The position numbers and the translations under genes are program-made. A DNA stretch of 14,956 bases from an uncultured Acidimicrobium sp. (lineage in GTDB: Bacteria > Actinomycetota > Acidimicrobiia > Acidimicrobiales > Ilumatobacteraceae): the NCBI GenBank assembly GCA_903895515.1, contig CAITUB010000109.1, forward strand, positions 1 to 14,956, in the 5' to 3' direction. Position 1 is the first letter of the stretch. The number at the start of each line of letters is the position of its first letter. Positions 14,246 to 14,956 of this stretch are shown here, piece after piece. The notes beneath the pieces are model-generated. The model was not told where the DNA came from. It ran no database searches and saw only the letters and a program-made list of their open reading frames with translations.

Positions 14246-14794
14246 CTAAGACCGCATCTTCTGCACAGACTGTGCAAAACGTGAACACGTATCAGCAATG
14301 CTGATCCAATAGTTCATATTTCCATGCTCTTTTGCTTCACAAATGTTGCACGTGGATGAACCACCACTAAAACCAAATTGCAGCGCTGCGCCAACAATGA
14401 CGTCTCCAGCGTTGATCTGAGTAGACAAAGAAGTGTGGGTTAGCCCGTCCAAATTGTCTACAAACTGGCACAAATTCACTGCTGGTGCCGCAATCCCGAG
14501 CTCACGTAGTTCTTGCAACTTTTGAACATCCAAACCCGAAAAGGCAACAATTAACCTCGCATCCGCAACATCGGCTCGAGTCGCACCCAATGCTTGTTCT
14601 TCAATCTTGCGAACTTCTTCCGGCAATTCAATTTCGTCACTCAGGGCAATGATTTCGGGTGCAACAAGAACTCTCACCTTCGCTTGAATCGCAGAAAATT
14701 CGGAGGCAAGTGCCGACGACAACAGCATTGATGAGATGACGCCGACTGTTGCATCGCGGTCGGCAACCAAAATGACAAACGGCTCAAGTTCCAC
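14246..14794 (-). CDS. Unrecognised protein, possibly a low-molecular-weight phosphatase-like fold without the catalytic loop
   Basis: A 182-residue soluble protein starting at GTG 14792-14794; an in-frame stop three codons upstream limits the start. The opening FVILVADRDATVGVISSMLLSSALAS resembles a Rossmann-like strand, loop and helix. The overall order recalls LMW protein tyrosine phosphatases: strand, loop, long helix, a central ADARLIVAFSG strand, a helix, then PAVNLCQF and a C-terminal helix ISIADTCSRFAQSVQKM. The CX5R(S/T) phosphate loop that should follow the first strand is absent (ADRDATVG in its place), so catalysis of that kind is unlikely. A C-x-x-C pair (C149, C152) with H157, and single Cys 109 and 170, might bind metal or form a disulfide. 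A degenerate receiver-like domain is another reading. It lacks a Shine-Dalgarno sequence. It is a real CDS by length and composition; function is unknown. Confidence 0.7.
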   Translation of the reverse strand: MELEPFVILVADRDATVGVISSMLLSSALASEFSAIQAKVRVLVAPEIIALSDEIELPEEVRKIEEQALGATRADVADARLIVAFSGLDVQKLQELRELGIAAPAVNLCQFVDNLDGLTHTSLSTQINAGDVIVGAALQFGFSGGSSTCNICEAKEHGNMNYWISIADTCSRFAQSVQKMRS

Positions 14795-14846
14795 GAATGT
14801 CTAACGCACCGCATTCGTATTCTGTGACGTCCACATGAACATGAGA

Positions 14847-14882
14847 TTGACAAACGGGTGTACCACGCATTTATTGTACAAT
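14847..14882 (+). promoter_or_regulatory. Promoter-like elements near the right edge
   Basis: A perfect TTGACA (14847-14852) is followed by TTTATT after 17 bp (14870-14875) and by a better TACAAT at 14877-14882, 24 bp away. TACAAT lies in the perfect palindrome ATTGTACAAT (14873-14882). Together they suggest a plus-strand promoter for a gene beyond the window, possibly with an operator over the -10. No real CDS starts in the remaining bases. The rest of the gap, 14795-14846, would contain any promoter for the minus-strand gene, but I see no convincing one there. Confidence 0.4.
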
Positions 14883-14927
14883 TAGTGGGACAGTGACTAT
14901 TGACACCACCAAAAAGGTAGTAGGTCG

Positions 14928-14939
14928 CTGATTAATCAG
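14928..14939. other. Perfect 12-bp palindrome
   Basis: CTGATTAATCAG is fully self-complementary and lies about 45 bp downstream of the TACAAT element, in presumed 5' leader or operator sequence. A dimeric regulator site is a reasonable guess. As RNA it would make only a tight hairpin of little stability. Confidence 0.4.
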
Positions 14940-14956
14940 GGCACCAGCCAGCAACC

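Noticed and set aside
13977..14794. HTH gene plus neighbour as a toxin-antitoxin pair
   Set aside because: The genes are convergent rather than cotranscribed, and the neighbour has no toxin-like motif.
14893..14931. Twelve-codon frame starting at GTG near the right edge, as a leader peptide
   Set aside because: Too short, with no ribosome site and no regulatory codon run; it is probably chance.

Overview
The window looks like chromosomal DNA of an actinobacterium with roughly balanced base composition. A freshwater or marine Acidimicrobiia-type lineage is my best guess. This is an inference from three things: the tig-clpP-clpX-folC-ndk-mreB-mreC-mreD-pbp2 gene order, a ClpP resembling actinobacterial ClpP2, and a PPOX-class enzyme of the type that often uses coenzyme F420. 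There is no rRNA, CRISPR array, insertion sequence, prophage or recognisable defence system. Most of the window is ordinary core genome, with a few unusual small genes and intergenic signals.

Region 1 (1-9473, all minus strand) is one long head-to-tail run. Read in its own direction it encodes trigger factor, ClpP, ClpX, FolC, nucleoside diphosphate kinase, MreB, MreC, MreD and a PBP2-type transpeptidase whose C-terminus runs off the left edge. Gaps are 3-38 bp or slight overlaps, except for 117 bp before clpP, so much of it is probably one or two operons. The first part handles protein folding and degradation, the middle folate and nucleotide supply, and the last part is the elongasome that drives lateral wall growth. 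The valS gene often found between clpX and folC in actinobacteria is absent here, as is a second clpP.

Region 2 (about 9474-10330, plus strand) holds a small SH3/KOW-like protein divergent from tig, a tRNA-Pro(TGG), and a PPOX-family oxidoreductase that starts only four bases after the encoded CCA of the tRNA. A long minus-strand reading frame crossing the tRNA and joining tig is an artefact.

Region 3 (10334-12834) holds a coupled pair on the minus strand: a GNAT-like acetyltransferase (COG3375-like) followed by an enolase-superfamily o-succinylbenzoate synthase / N-acylamino acid racemase. No other menaquinone gene is nearby, so an N-acyl-amino-acid pathway is a serious alternative to menaquinone synthesis. 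The uracil phosphoribosyltransferase gene upp diverges from this pair across only 35 bp.

Region 4 (12849-14956) holds a 6-phosphofructokinase gene with mixed PPi/ATP-type motifs, a divergent small HTH regulator, and a convergent unrecognised protein resembling a low-molecular-weight phosphatase fold without its catalytic Cys loop. The last 160 bp are non-coding, with promoter-like elements and two perfect palindromes.

Many genes on the right side have no Shine-Dalgarno sequence but carry a TANNNT hexamer 6-9 bases before the start codon, which suggests leaderless transcripts. Clear Shine-Dalgarno sequences are seen before mreB and clpP.
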